In this document: positions 47,299 through 57,083 of the stretch, piece after piece | How positions within the stretch are numbered: the stretch's first letter is position 1 | How the letters are laid out: the number at the start of each line of letters is the position of its first letter | Assembly: GCF_014196125.1 (NCBI RefSeq) | Contig: NZ_JACIDA010000002.1 | Span: 434,001 to 498,000, forward strand | DNA from: Brevundimonas mediterranea | Lineage (GTDB): Bacteria > Pseudomonadota > Alphaproteobacteria > Caulobacterales > Caulobacteraceae | DNA: 64,000 bases | Direction: 5' to 3' | Notes under the pieces: generated by a model | The model's database searches: none | Told to the model about the DNA's origin: nothing | The model's input: the letters and a program-made list of their open reading frames with translations, nothing else | Program-made: the position numbers and the translations under genes

Positions 47299-48609
47299 TT
47301 ACTTGCCGATGCAGAAGGTCGAAAACACCTCGCCAAGGATATCTTCGACCCCGATCGCCCCCGTCACCCGCGACAGGGCCTCGGCCCCACGCCGCAGGTC
47401 CTCACCGGCCATCTCTGGCCCGGCATCCAAGGCACGCCGCCCGGCATCCACAGCCTCCAAGGCCTCGTTCAGGCGCAGACGGTGACGCTCTCGCGTAACC
47501 GCCGGAAAATCGGCGCCCGACAGATCCTGCGCCAGCCGCGTCGCAATCCAGTCGTGCAGAAGCGACAGACCCGCCCCACTGCGGCTGCTGACCTCGATTC
47601 GGTCGAAGCCCCCGCTTGGAACAGACCCACCGAGGTCAGCCTTGTTCGCCACGACCAGATCGCCTGGCCTGGCATAGGCCGCCGCCACGCCATCGGGATC
47701 GCCCGGCGCCCTGACCCAAAGACGCAGATCCGCCTGTTCGGCCCGCATCCGCGCCCGCCGCACGCCTTCCGCCTCGACGGGATCAACGCTCTCTCTCAGG
47801 CCCGCCGTGTCGGACAGGGTCACGGCATAGCCGCCGATCACCAGGTCGGCGTCCAGCACATCCCGCGTCGTTCCGGCGATGGGTGTGACGATGGCCGCTT
47901 CACGTTCGACCAAAGCGTTGAACAGCGATGACTTGCCGGCATTGGTTTCGCCGATCAGGACGATGCGATAGCCGTCGCGCACCCGCTCGCCCCGTCGCCC
48001 CGTATCCACGGCGCGCCGCAAATCCTCGGCCAATCGGTCGAGAACTGGTCCGGCGGTTCGGGACAGATTGTCGGGTACGTCCTCATCCGGAAAATCGATC
48101 TCCGCCTCGACCAAGGCCAGGGCGTGGAGCAGATCCCGGCGAAAACCCGCATAGGTCTCGCTGAGCTTCCCGTCGAGCTGGCCCAGGGCCTGCCGCGCCT
48201 GGGCGGCCGTCTCGGCGTCGATCAGGTCAGCCACCGCCTCGGCCTGGGCCAGGTCCATCCGTCCGTTCTGGAAGGCGCGGCGGGTGAACTCCCCAGGCTC
48301 GGCCGGCCGTACGCCCAGAGCGATCAGGGCGCCGCTGGCCGCTTCCACGACCGCTCGACCGCCATGCAGATGGAGCTCGGCGGAGTCCTCGCCGGTATAG
48401 GAATGAGGCGCGACGAAACGAAGCACCAGGGCCTGATCGATGTGGTCGCCGGCGTAGGCCAGGTCTCGTACCGAGGCCATTCGAGGCTTCAATCGAGGGG
48501 CGCCAAGCGCCGTCAAGGCCGCATCAACGCGCGGCCCCGACAGACGCATGACGGCGATGGCCCCACGTCCGGGCGGCGTCGCGAGGGCGAAGATCGTATC
48601 TTGCATCAT
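47299..48609 (-). CDS. mnmE: tRNA modification GTPase MnmE
   Basis: 436 residues from the ATG at 48609 (MMQDTIFALATPPGRGAIAV), with GGAGGAGG upstream. An in-frame start at 48657 would add a non-conserved RP-rich stretch. G1 motif GETNAGKSSL, G3 DTAGLRE, G4 NKAD, and the C-terminal CIGK with the essential cysteine. It works with MnmG in U34 modification. Confidence 0.95.
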   Translation of the reverse strand: MMQDTIFALATPPGRGAIAVMRLSGPRVDAALTALGAPRLKPRMASVRDLAYAGDHIDQALVLRFVAPHSYTGEDSAELHLHGGRAVVEAASGALIALGVRPAEPGEFTRRAFQNGRMDLAQAEAVADLIDAETAAQARQALGQLDGKLSETYAGFRRDLLHALALVEAEIDFPDEDVPDNLSRTAGPVLDRLAEDLRRAVDTGRRGERVRDGYRIVLIGETNAGKSSLFNALVEREAAIVTPIAGTTRDVLDADLVIGGYAVTLSDTAGLRESVDPVEAEGVRRARMRAEQADLRLWVRAPGDPDGVAAAYARPGDLVVANKADLGGSVPSGGFDRIEVSSRSGAGLSLLHDWIATRLAQDLSGADFPAVTRERHRLRLNEALEAVDAGRRALDAGPEMAGEDLRRGAEALSRVTGAIGVEDILGEVFSTFCIGK

Positions 48610-48653
48610 CGGATTATGCCTCCTCCCCTCCGGTCGGGAGGGAAGCGGCCTCT

Positions 48654-48878
48654 TCATTTCACCGCCGCGTCCATCATCCGGCGGAACTGGTCCTGAGCCT
48701 GAAGGCCGAAGCTCGTCCAGGTCTTCATCAATTCATCGGGCTGCATGGCGGCGACATTGGCCTGCATCCGCTTCTGCATCTCGGCGACCATGGCGTCGTT
48801 GAGCGGCGTGACGTCCGGCAGCCCCAGGAAGGCGCGCGCCTCCGCCGGGGTGCAGTCCACTTCGACATTGACCTTCAT
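48654..48878 (-). CDS. DUF6489-like small protein
   Basis: 74 residues: MKVNVEVDCTPAEARAFLG at the start, then VTPLNDAMVAEMQKRMQ and a helical Met-rich tail. It matches a small conserved alphaproteobacterial family of unknown function located near mnmE. It is soluble, with no signal peptide. Confidence 0.8.
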   Translation of the reverse strand: MKVNVEVDCTPAEARAFLGLPDVTPLNDAMVAEMQKRMQANVAAMQPDELMKTWTSFGLQAQDQFRRMMDAAVK

Positions 48879-48890
48879 CGAACCGTCTCC

Positions 48891-48906
48891 TGTTTCACGT
48901 GAAACG
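48891..48906. other. parS site 4 (rho side)
   Basis: TGTTTCACGTGAAACG, one base from perfect, located between the DUF6489-like gene and rho. Confidence 0.85.
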
Positions 48907-48918
48907 TCCGAAGACGGA

Positions 48919-50364
48919 TCAGGTGTTCATCGACTGGAAGAAGTCCGAGTTGTTCTTCGACTGACGCAGCTTGTCGAGCAGGAATTCGATCGCGTCCTGC
49001 GGGCCCATGGGGTTCAGGATGCGGCGCAGGACATAGGTCTTGGCCAGCTGGTCCTTCGGCGTGATCAAATCTTCCTTGCGGGTGCCGGACTTCAGCACGT
49101 CGATGGCGGGGAAGATGCGCTTGTCGGCCACCTTGCGGTCCAGCACGATTTCCGAGTTGCCGGTACCCTTGAACTCTTCGAAGATCACCTCGTCCATCCG
49201 GCTGCCGGTGTCGATCAGGGCCGTGGCGATGATGGTCAGCGACCCGCCCTGCTCCACATTCCGCGCGGCGCCGAAGAAGCGCTTGGGCCGTTGCAGGGCG
49301 TTGGCGTCGACGCCGCCGGTCAGCACCTTGCCCGACGAGGGGACGGTGGCGTTATAGGCCCGACCCAGACGGGTGATGGAGTCCAGCAGGATCACGACGT
49401 CCTTCTTGTGCTCGACCAGACGCTTGGCCTTTTCGATCACCATTTCGGCGACGGCGACGTGCCGCGTGGCCGGCTCGTCGAAGGTCGAGGCCACCACCTC
49501 GCCCTTGACCGTGCGCTGCATATCAGTGACTTCTTCCGGCCGCTCATCGATCAGCAGGACGATCAGGATGACTTCCGGATGGTTCTTCTCGATCGATTTG
49601 GCGATGTTCTGCAGCATCACCGTCTTGCCGACCCGCGGCGGCGCCACGATCAGGCAGCGCTGGCCCTTGCCCAGGGGCGCGACGATGTCGATGACCCGGC
49701 CCGAGCGGTCCTTCAGCGTCGGATCCTGGATTTCCATGTGCAGCCGCTCTTCGGGATAGAGGGGCGTCAGGTTGTCGAACAGGACCTTGGTCTTGACCAT
49801 CTCGGGGTCTTCGAGATTGATCGTATCGACCTTCAACAGGGCGAAATAGCGCTCGCCTTCGCGCGGCGCCCGCACCGCGCCATGGACCGTATCGCCCGAC
49901 CGCAGGCCGAAGCGACGGATCTGGGACGGCGACACATAGACGTCGTCCGGGCCGGGAAGATAGTTGGCGTCCGAGCTGCGCAGGAAGCCGAACCCGTCGG
50001 GCAGGATCTCCAGAACCCCATCGGCGATGATCTCGACTTCCTCGTCGGCGAGGGCCTTCAGGATGGCGAACAGCAGGTCCTGCTTGCGCAGGTTCGAGGC
50101 GTTCTCGACCTCCAGCTGTTCGGCGAAGGCGACCAGGTCGGCCGGCGTCTTCTCGTTCAGCTCGGCCAGAGTGATCCGGCCGTTGGCGACGACGGGCTCG
50201 CCATCCTCTTCTTCGTCGTCCGCCGTGGTGTCCACGCCGGAATCGGCGCCCGCCGCCTCGCCGGCTTCATGCTCGGCGCCGTGATGGGTCGGCGCCTCGG
50301 CCCCCGAGCTCTCAGTCTGGGCGTTTTCGGTCTCGGGGGTGTCGTTGTCGGTGACGTCGGTCAT
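48919..50364 (-). CDS. rho: Transcription termination factor Rho
   Basis: 481 residues, longer than the common size of about 420, because of an acidic Glu/Asp/Ala-rich N-terminal extension (residues 1-55). After it come the Rho N-terminal domain ([20 protein letters not shown]), the RNA-binding cold-shock fold (DGFGFLRS) and the hexameric ATPase core with [17 protein letters not shown] and LIDERPEEV. It ends transcripts by RNA translocation. The 239-base region upstream (50365-50603) holds no gene and is probably its leader and promoter. Confidence 0.96.
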   Translation of the reverse strand: MTDVTDNDTPETENAQTESSGAEAPTHHGAEHEAGEAAGADSGVDTTADDEEEDGEPVVANGRITLAELNEKTPADLVAFAEQLEVENASNLRKQDLLFAILKALADEEVEIIADGVLEILPDGFGFLRSSDANYLPGPDDVYVSPSQIRRFGLRSGDTVHGAVRAPREGERYFALLKVDTINLEDPEMVKTKVLFDNLTPLYPEERLHMEIQDPTLKDRSGRVIDIVAPLGKGQRCLIVAPPRVGKTVMLQNIAKSIEKNHPEVILIVLLIDERPEEVTDMQRTVKGEVVASTFDEPATRHVAVAEMVIEKAKRLVEHKKDVVILLDSITRLGRAYNATVPSSGKVLTGGVDANALQRPKRFFGAARNVEQGGSLTIIATALIDTGSRMDEVIFEEFKGTGNSEIVLDRKVADKRIFPAIDVLKSGTRKEDLITPKDQLAKTYVLRRILNPMGPQDAIEFLLDKLRQSKNNSDFFQSMNT

Positions 50365-50603
50365 GATACAGGCTCGCGAACGCGCGCACGGAACCGCACG
50401 GCGTCAGGTCTCTGGAAATGTCTGGCCGTGAGGCCGGAGGGGGGCGCGACGGGCTCCCGCTGGTCGAACCGGCGGGCGTCGCGAAAAGAGAGGGACCGCC
50501 GGAAGGCCCGAACGGTTCACCGCCAGCGGAACCACAGGCGGAAGGTCAGGTCAAGCGGAGGCGTTCCTCAACCTATCACTTCCCAAACTCTGACAGCGAA
50601 AGC

Positions 50604-51014
50604 CTAGCGATGAATCCTTGTCCTGTTGGGGTCTAGCGCAGACATCGGCCCTTCAGTCCCATCTGGATTCAATATGGAAGAAAAGACGACGCCAACCTCA
50701 TCGGCATAGAGAAAGCGGCACTGCTCGTGCCCATAGAATCTCACACACAGTTTTCCGCCATCGATTCCGTAGCTTCCCCGGCGAGGGATTCGTCCCGCAC
50801 CATAAGCCATTCCATCGGGGCCAAACGCCTCTCCGACTTCTCCCATGATCCCGGCCGGATAGACGCCGTGATTGACGACATAGGTCGCCACCTCGCTGTC
50901 AACGAGGCGTCGCACCTCTCCTTGTGGTCGAGTCGCATCTTCTGAGAGGGGCCTCACAGCGTCCTCCGACTGAAAGGACGCAAACATCAGCAGAGCCAGA
51001 AGTTCGCATGTCAT
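50604..51014 (-). CDS. Hypothetical secreted protein
   Basis: 136 residues. A short hydrophobic N-terminus (MTCELLALLMFASFQ) suggests a weak signal peptide. Two cysteines lie in the segment LCVRFYGHEQCRFLY. I do not recognise the family. Base composition is lower in GC than the neighbours, which may mean a later acquisition or weak constraint. It lies between rho and hemJ on the same strand as both. Confidence 0.6.
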   Translation of the reverse strand: MTCELLALLMFASFQSEDAVRPLSEDATRPQGEVRRLVDSEVATYVVNHGVYPAGIMGEVGEAFGPDGMAYGAGRIPRRGSYGIDGGKLCVRFYGHEQCRFLYADEVGVVFSSILNPDGTEGPMSALDPNRTRIHR

Positions 51015-51069
51015 GGGCGAAACCTCTCACGGCCGAGGTTAGGCTTCAATCACCGACGGAGGACGACCG

Positions 51070-51540
51070 TCACCCGAACGTCCACTCCGTCGTCACCGAC
51101 AGCACCATGATGATGGCCAGAACGAACGGGACCTCGTTCGTCATCCGCCAGAACTTGCCGGAATATTTCGAGGTTCCCGCCGCGATCTTCTTCCTCTGCC
51201 CGGCCAGGAAGCCGTGCCAGCCGGCCAACAGGAAGACTCCAACGAGCTTGGTCACCATCCATGGCTGATGCGCGAAGCTCCAGTCGGCTCCCTCGCCGCT
51301 ACGCAGCCACAGCAACCAACCGCCGAAAACGAAAGCCAGGATCATGGCCGGGTTGACGATGATCCGCAGCAGCCGGGTTTGCCACAGGCGTAACAGCCCC
51401 TGCATCTCGCTGCGCAACGGCTCGGGCTTGGCGTTCTGTTCCGCGTCATAGGCATAGAGGCGCGGCAGGAACAGCAGCCCCGCCATCCAGGCGATCACCG
51501 CCAGGATATGCAGGCCGCGCGCCAGGTCATAGGGGTTCAT
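51070..51540 (-). CDS. hemJ: Protoporphyrinogen IX oxidase HemJ
   Basis: 156 residues from the ATG at 51540; an upstream start would run through hemH. Four or five membrane segments (LHILAVIAWMAGLLFL, IIVNPAMILAFVFGGWLLWL, MVTKLVGVFLLAGW, VPFVLAIIMVLSV). The early His in RGLHIL is the conserved one. It oxidises protoporphyrinogen IX to protoporphyrin IX, the step before HemH. It overlaps hemH by 14 bases. Confidence 0.88.
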   Translation of the reverse strand: MNPYDLARGLHILAVIAWMAGLLFLPRLYAYDAEQNAKPEPLRSEMQGLLRLWQTRLLRIIVNPAMILAFVFGGWLLWLRSGEGADWSFAHQPWMVTKLVGVFLLAGWHGFLAGQRKKIAAGTSKYSGKFWRMTNEVPFVLAIIMVLSVTTEWTFG

Positions 51541-52597
51541 GCCGCGTGTTTCCTTTGCGATACGGACAGGCCTTCCAGTCCGTCTTGCAGCCCTGACCGA
51601 ACGGGGCGACGCCCGTCCGACCCAGGGCGCCGACGGCCGCATCAGCCAGAGCGTCGATGAACGGGGGGGAGATCCCGACGGCCGGCGCTCGCAGATAGAG
51701 ACTTACCCCTTTTTCGTGGGCCAGTTCTCCATATTCGATATCCAGCTCCACCAGGGTCTCGATATGTTCGGAGACAAAGGCGATGGGGGTGATGACCACG
51801 CCCACCCCGTCCGCCCCGGCCTGGGCGATGGCGTCAGGTGTGGACGGTCCCAGCCATTTCATCGGCCCGACCCGGCTCTGGTAGCACAGGGCGTGGTCGA
51901 TCGGCCCCCGGTCGCGTTCAATGGCGGCGACCACTGCGGCGACGGTCGTCTCGACCTGTTCCTGATAGGGGTCGCCCTTGCCGCTGACCAGTTTCTCTGG
52001 GATGCCGTGGGCTGAGAACAGGACCCGCACCGGCCCCTCGCCGGCTTCGTCCAGCTTCGACCCGATGGCCTGGGCCTGGGCCTCGACCCAGCCCGTAGCG
52101 CTGGGATAGCAGCAGACGGCGCGACTGACGCCCGATCCGGCATAGGTCTCATTCCAGATTTTCAGCGAGGATTCGGTCGTCGTGGTCGAAAACTGGGGGT
52201 AGAGCGGCAGCAGAACCACCTCGTCGGGTCCAAAGGCCGCCACCTCGACCGCCGTCTCATCGGTGAACGGCCGCCAGTAGCGCATGGCGATGAAGACCTG
52301 GACCTCATCCCCGGTCAGCCGCGCGTTCAGCACCGCCTCCAGGGCCTCGGCCTGCCGGCGGGTACCGGGCAACAGCGGCGATCCACCGCCCATCAGGGCG
52401 TAGTTGGCCTGGGCGCTGGTCTCGCGCCGGCTGGAGATCAGCTTGGCCAGGGGCGTGCGCAGAACGCCAGGCAGACCGATGATGGCCGGATCATTGAACA
52501 GATTGAACAGGAAGGGCTTCACCGAGGCCTGATCGTCCGGCCCGCCCAGATTGAACAGCACCACCGCGATCCGGCGGCCTTGCGAGGTTTCGGTCAT
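51527..52597 (-). CDS. hemH: Ferrochelatase
   Basis: 356 residues from the ATG at 52597, overlapping the hemE stop (ATGA). Motifs: VVLFNLGGPDDQ, YPQFSTTTT, FSAHGIPE and a C-terminal GQGCKTDWKACPYR with two cysteines. It inserts Fe2+ into protoporphyrin IX. Caulobacter ferrochelatase carries a [2Fe-2S] cluster and the C-terminal cysteines would fit that, though this is inferred. Confidence 0.94.
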   Translation of the reverse strand: MTETSQGRRIAVVLFNLGGPDDQASVKPFLFNLFNDPAIIGLPGVLRTPLAKLISSRRETSAQANYALMGGGSPLLPGTRRQAEALEAVLNARLTGDEVQVFIAMRYWRPFTDETAVEVAAFGPDEVVLLPLYPQFSTTTTESSLKIWNETYAGSGVSRAVCCYPSATGWVEAQAQAIGSKLDEAGEGPVRVLFSAHGIPEKLVSGKGDPYQEQVETTVAAVVAAIERDRGPIDHALCYQSRVGPMKWLGPSTPDAIAQAGADGVGVVITPIAFVSEHIETLVELDIEYGELAHEKGVSLYLRAPAVGISPPFIDALADAAVGALGRTGVAPFGQGCKTDWKACPYRKGNTRHEPL

Positions 52598-53652
52598 TGG
52601 GCGCCGATCCTCTTCAGAACCCGTTCGACATGGTCGATGGGCACGTCCGGCAATATGCCATGACCGAGGTTGAACACCCACGGCCCCTGGCCCCAGGCCT
52701 CCATCAGCTGATCCACCCGGCGATCCAGAAGTTCGCCCCCGGCGCGCAGCAACAGGGGGTCCAGCGCGCCCTGGATCGGCTTGATCTGCTGCACCCGTTT
52801 GCCGACCTCCAGCGGGCAGGCGGTGTCCAGGGCGACGGCGTCCACCTCAACCTCCTGCGCATACCGCTCTGCAAGCGCCGCAGAGCCCCGTGGGAAGCCG
52901 ATCAGGGGCACAGTGACACCGAGCTCCCGGGTACGCTTCACAAGCGCCTGGTGGGGCTTCAGGACCAATCTTTCGAACAGGTCGTCGGGAAGCCCCTCGG
53001 CCCAGCTCTCGAAAATCTTCAGCACCTGGGCGCCGGCGTCGGCCTGCATCTTCAGATACCGCGCCGTGGCCTCGACCAGAACCTCCAGGGTTTCGTCCAC
53101 CCGGCGGGGGTCGGCATAGGCATAGGTCCGGGCCTGGGCGCGCTCGCCCTTGCCGATGGTTCGGTGCTCGCCGTCCAGCATATAGGTCGCCACCGTCCAA
53201 GGCGCGCCGGCGAAACCGATCAGGGCGCGTTCAGGCTCCAGGGCCCTGCGCACGATCGACAGGGTCTCGCCTACGGCCGACAGATGCGCGCCCGCATCCG
53301 GGGCCAGTTCCGCCATCCGACCGGGGATCGGCATTTCGCCCAGCCGAGGCCCCTCGCCCGTCTCAAACCAGACGTCCTGGCCCAGGGCGCGCGGGATCAG
53401 CAGGATGTCGGCGAAGACGATGGCCGCGTCGAACCCGAACCGACGCATCGGCTGAAGCGTCGCCTCAGCCGCCATCTCAGGGTTCAGACAGAAGGCGATG
53501 AAGTCCGGCGCCTCGGCCCGGAGCCGTCGGTATTCGGGGAGGTACCGTCCCGCCTGGCGCATGAACCAGACCGGCGGACGATCCAGCGTCTCCCCTCGGA
53601 GAGCCCGGATCATCAGGGGAGTCTGAACAGCGTTCTGGGTCGGATCGGTCAT
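52594..53652 (-). CDS. hemE: Uroporphyrinogen decarboxylase
   Basis: 352 residues, TIM barrel. N-terminal RPPVWFMRQAGRYLPEYR and VFADILLIPRALGQ are characteristic. It decarboxylates uroporphyrinogen III. It heads hemE-hemH-hemJ, transcribed away from the putative origin. In Caulobacter hemE also borders the origin, and its promoter lies within it. Confidence 0.96.
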   Translation of the reverse strand: MTDPTQNAVQTPLMIRALRGETLDRPPVWFMRQAGRYLPEYRRLRAEAPDFIAFCLNPEMAAEATLQPMRRFGFDAAIVFADILLIPRALGQDVWFETGEGPRLGEMPIPGRMAELAPDAGAHLSAVGETLSIVRRALEPERALIGFAGAPWTVATYMLDGEHRTIGKGERAQARTYAYADPRRVDETLEVLVEATARYLKMQADAGAQVLKIFESWAEGLPDDLFERLVLKPHQALVKRTRELGVTVPLIGFPRGSAALAERYAQEVEVDAVALDTACPLEVGKRVQQIKPIQGALDPLLLRAGGELLDRRVDQLMEAWGQGPWVFNLGHGILPDVPIDHVERVLKRIGAQ

Positions 53653-54102
53653 GCCGGACGATTAAGGTCACAGGCCCCCGCTCTCAATCCCTAATCAGAT
53701 TAAGAATTAAAAGATTCGAAGTGGCAGGTAGGACGGTGGAACGGCGGGGACGGTTTGGCCGACGCCAGCGGAACAAAAGCGGATATCCACGCTGCGCCAA
53801 GGCTTACCGGGGATGTCGAACAGCCCTATCCCGTCGGTGGACAATCCCTAATGAAACCTTAACGCCCAAGGCTTTGCGGGGATCCGGGGCTGTGAACGGG
53901 GTTAAGCGATGTTAACCTTCCATTAGGATTTTCCACAGCCAAGCCCAAACCTGTTGTCCGCCTTGGGATGAACCATCCTCGAACCGAAGGCGCCATCCAC
54001 CGTCATCCCCGCTCGCCGCCTTGTCGATGAGCCGCTAAGGAGAACGGCGCCCCGACGGTCCCCCGCCGTCCCCCATTTTTCAACAGGGAGTCGACAGACC
54101 GA
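53653..54102. other. Putative chromosome replication origin (Cori-like)
   Basis: 450 bases without a gene, between hemE and the PPDK regulator as in Caulobacter. An AT-rich stretch at 53690-53716 may be the unwinding element. DnaA-box-like 9-mers: TTTTCCACA (53929-53937), ATATCCACG (53783-53791) and TTGTCCACC on the minus strand (53836-53844). CtrA-like sites: CTAA-N7-TTAAC (53848-53863) and TTAA-N7-TTAG (53912-53926), each one base off. Identification rests on synteny plus these motifs. Confidence 0.8.
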
Positions 54103-54984
54103 ATGAGCCCCGCGCGACCTTCCGGCCCCCGACCCGGCCCCACCCGTCTGGCCACCTATTTTCACGTTCATCTGGTTTCGGATTCGACCGGAGAGACCCT
54201 GAACGCGATGGCCAAGGCGGTGACGGCCCGCTTCGACGGGGTCATTCCGATCGAACATATCTACGCCCTTGTCCGATCGGAGAAGCAGATGGAGCGTGTG
54301 CTGCAGGAGGTGGAGGCGGCGCCGGGCGTGGTTCTGCACACCCTGGTCGACCGCCATCTGCGCGAACAGCTGGAGGACGGCTGCCGGCGACTGGACATGC
54401 CCCAGATCGGCGCCCTTGATCCTCTGGTCGGGGCCATGTCCCGCTATCTGGGCGCGGCCTTGTCGACGCGGGTCGGGGCTCAGCACGCCCTGGATCATGA
54501 TTATTTCAACCGGATCGCGGCGCTGGACTTCGCGATGGCTCATGACGACGGCCAGGGCACGACCGAACAGCTGGAAGGCGCCGATGTGGTCCTGTGCGGG
54601 GTCAGCCGGACCTCCAAGACCCCGACCTGCATCTATCTGGCCCATCGCGGAATCCGCGCCGCCAATGTCCCGCTGGTGCCTGGACAGGAGGACGGCGAGC
54701 GACTGACGAGGCTGAAGAATCCTCTGGTCGTCGGCCTGACTGTATCGCCCGACCGCCTGATCCAGATCCGGCGCAACCGGATCGACAATCTGAACGCCAG
54801 CCAGTCCTCCAACTATACGGATCAGGACGCCGTCCGCGACGAGACGATCAAGGCCAAGCGCGCCTTTGCCCGACGCGGCTGGCCGACCATCGACGTCACC
54901 CGCCGGTCGGTGGAGGAAACGGCCGCCGCCATCACCAACCTGCTCAGCGAGCATCGCAACCACAAGATCGGGACAAGCTGGTGA
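54103..54984 (+). CDS. Pyruvate, phosphate dikinase regulatory protein (DUF299)
   Basis: 293 residues; P-loop GVSRTSKTPT and the N-terminal HLVSDSTGETLNAMAKAV are diagnostic. The family is an ADP-dependent kinase and Pi-dependent phosphatase of PPDK (or PEP synthase). It is the first gene right of the putative origin, and is overlapped by maf at GTGA. Confidence 0.93.
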   Translation: MSPARPSGPRPGPTRLATYFHVHLVSDSTGETLNAMAKAVTARFDGVIPIEHIYALVRSEKQMERVLQEVEAAPGVVLHTLVDRHLREQLEDGCRRLDMPQIGALDPLVGAMSRYLGAALSTRVGAQHALDHDYFNRIAALDFAMAHDDGQGTTEQLEGADVVLCGVSRTSKTPTCIYLAHRGIRAANVPLVPGQEDGERLTRLKNPLVVGLTVSPDRLIQIRRNRIDNLNASQSSNYTDQDAVRDETIKAKRAFARRGWPTIDVTRRSVEETAAAITNLLSEHRNHKIGTSW

Positions 54985-55604
54985 GCGACATATCCCTGTC
55001 CCGCCCGGGGGGGCGCGAGACCCTCATCCTGGCGTCCAAGAGCGCCGCACGCCGCGCCATGCTGGAAAACGCCGGCGTTCCGTTCGAGGTTCGCGTCGCC
55101 GGCGTGGACGAAGACGCGATCAAGGCCGTCTCGACCGATCTGGATCCCGCCGGCCTGGCGGTGCGGCTCGCTGAGGCCAAGGCCCTGGCCGTGTCGCGCG
55201 ATGACGAAACCGCCTGGGTGCTGGGATCGGATCAGACCCTGGCCTTCGACGGCGGGCTGATTTCCAAGGCGAAATCGCTCGACGCCGCCCGCGAACGGCT
55301 GAAATCCATGCGCGGCCGCACCCATCACCTCCATTCCGGCGCCGCCCTGGCGGTGAAGGGCGAGATCGTCTGGTCGGGCGTGGACACGGTCGAGATGCGG
55401 ATGCGTGACTTTTCCGACGCCTTCCTCGACGCCTATCTGGCGGCCGAGGGCGAGGCCCTGCTGGCCTGTGTCGGCTCCTACCGGCTCGAGGGCATGGGAT
55501 CCCAGTTGTTCGCGGCCATTGACGGCGACTATTTCACCGTCCTCGGCCTGCCGCTGTGGCCGGTCCTGGCCGAGCTGCGCCGGGCGGGGGTCCTGTCCGC
55601 ATGA
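54981..55604 (+). CDS. maf: Maf-family nucleotide pyrophosphatase
   Basis: 207 residues from the GTG at 54981. Maf start region [15 protein letters not shown], catalytic GSDQTL and the late [12 protein letters not shown]. It hydrolyses non-canonical nucleoside triphosphates. The four-base overlaps with both neighbours suggest translational coupling. Confidence 0.9.
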   Translation: MSDISLSRPGGRETLILASKSAARRAMLENAGVPFEVRVAGVDEDAIKAVSTDLDPAGLAVRLAEAKALAVSRDDETAWVLGSDQTLAFDGGLISKAKSLDAARERLKSMRGRTHHLHSGAALAVKGEIVWSGVDTVEMRMRDFSDAFLDAYLAAEGEALLACVGSYRLEGMGSQLFAAIDGDYFTVLGLPLWPVLAELRRAGVLSA

Positions 55605-56431
55605 GCCGTCATCGCATCACGGGCGCGGCCCTGGTCGCCGGGATCGCCGGCAATCCGGTGGCCCATTCGCTCAGCCCCGTCATCCACAACGCCTGGCTGG
55701 CGGCCGGCGACATGGACGGCGTCTATGCGCCCTTCGCCCCCGCCGATGCGGCGGGGTTCGAGGCCCTGGTCGCGGCGGGCCGCGCCGGACTGATCCTGGG
55801 TCTGAACGTCACCGCGCCCTTCAAGGAACAGGCCTTCGCCCTGGCGGATCAGGCGACCCCGGCGGCCCGGCTGACAGCCTCGGCCAATATCCTGACCTTC
55901 GACGCTGGCCGGGTGTCGGCCGACAGTTCGGACGGGATCGGCCTGATGCTGGGCCTGAAGGAACAGGCGCCGGATCTGACCCTGGCAGGTCGATCGGTGG
56001 TCATGCTGGGGGCGGGCGGCGCGGCGCGGGCCGGCTCAGGCGCCCTGATCGAGGCCGGGGCCGAAGTTCGGATCGTCAATCGGTCGCGCGACCGGGCCGA
56101 AGCCCTGGCCGCCGATCTGGGCCCTTCGGTCAGGGTCATGCCGGCGGCCGAGGCTCTCGACGGGGCCGTCCTGGTGATCAACGCCCTCAGCGTCCAACCG
56201 GATCTGGATTTCGCCGCCGTCGCCCCCGGCACGGTGATGATGGACATGACCTACAAGCCCCTGGCCACCCCCTTCCTGACGGCGGCGCGGGCGCGTGGCC
56301 TGCCGACCGTGGACGGACTGGCCATGCTGATCGGCCAGGCGGCGCCCTCGTTCCAGGCCCTGTTCCGCCGCCCGCCCCCGCCGCTGGACCTGCGCGCCCT
56401 GCTGACGGCGCATCTGGGCGAAGCGCCATGA
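55601..56431 (+). CDS. aroE: Shikimate dehydrogenase
   Basis: 276 residues from the ATG at 55601. Shikimate site [26 protein letters not shown] (catalytic Lys), and the NADP-binding GAGGAARAG and NRSRDRAE. It reduces 3-dehydroshikimate in aromatic synthesis. Overlaps maf and coaE by four bases each (ATGA). Confidence 0.94.
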   Translation: MSRHRITGAALVAGIAGNPVAHSLSPVIHNAWLAAGDMDGVYAPFAPADAAGFEALVAAGRAGLILGLNVTAPFKEQAFALADQATPAARLTASANILTFDAGRVSADSSDGIGLMLGLKEQAPDLTLAGRSVVMLGAGGAARAGSGALIEAGAEVRIVNRSRDRAEALAADLGPSVRVMPAAEALDGAVLVINALSVQPDLDFAAVAPGTVMMDMTYKPLATPFLTAARARGLPTVDGLAMLIGQAAPSFQALFRRPPPPLDLRALLTAHLGEAP

Positions 56432-57078
56432 TCCTGCTCGGCCTGACCGGCTCCATCGGCATGGGCAAGTCGACGACGACCGCCATGTTCGCTGAGCTCG
56501 GCGCCGTGGTCTGGAACGCCGACGACGCCGTGCACCGGCTCTATGCACCCGGCGGCGCGGCCGTCGAACCGGTCGGCGCCGCCTTCCCCGGCGTGGTCGT
56601 GGACGGAGCCGTTGACCGCACCCGGCTGGCCGAGGCGCTGGGGCGGGACGAGACCGCCTTTCGCCGGCTGGAATCCATCGTCCATCCTCTGGTGACGCGG
56701 GGCCGCGCGGCCGATCTGGCGGCGGCGCGGGCCATGGGGGTGAAGCTGGCTGTGCTGGACATCCCCCTGCTGTTCGAAACCGGCGGCGACGCCCATGTGG
56801 ACGCCGTGGTCGTGGTCACCGCCGATCCGGCGATCCAGGCGGAACGCGTCCTGGCCCGCCCCGGCATGACCCGCGACCGGTTCGAGGCCATCCTGGCCCG
56901 CCAGCTGCCCGACCCGGAAAAACGCGCCCGCGCCGACTTCATCATCGATACGGGCCGGGGGCTCGAGCCTGCCCGGGCCGATGTCGCCGCCATAGTCGAG
57001 ACCGTGCTGGATCCGGCGTGGATATCTCCCCGTCACGCCAAAGCCGGTCTTTCGCAAAGCGGCGAACGATTCCATTAA
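56428..57078 (+). CDS. coaE: Dephospho-CoA kinase
   Basis: 216 residues. P-loop [12 protein letters not shown], then WNADDAVH and [11 protein letters not shown]. It phosphorylates dephospho-CoA in the last step of CoA synthesis. It overlaps aroE at ATGA and ends five bases before dnaQ. Confidence 0.95.
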   Translation: MILLGLTGSIGMGKSTTTAMFAELGAVVWNADDAVHRLYAPGGAAVEPVGAAFPGVVVDGAVDRTRLAEALGRDETAFRRLESIVHPLVTRGRAADLAAARAMGVKLAVLDIPLLFETGGDAHVDAVVVVTADPAIQAERVLARPGMTRDRFEAILARQLPDPEKRARADFIIDTGRGLEPARADVAAIVETVLDPAWISPRHAKAGLSQSGERFH

Positions 57079-57083
57079 GGGCC

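Noticed and set aside
48745..50607. 620-codon frame antisense to rho
   Set aside because: Rho on the minus strand is unambiguous.
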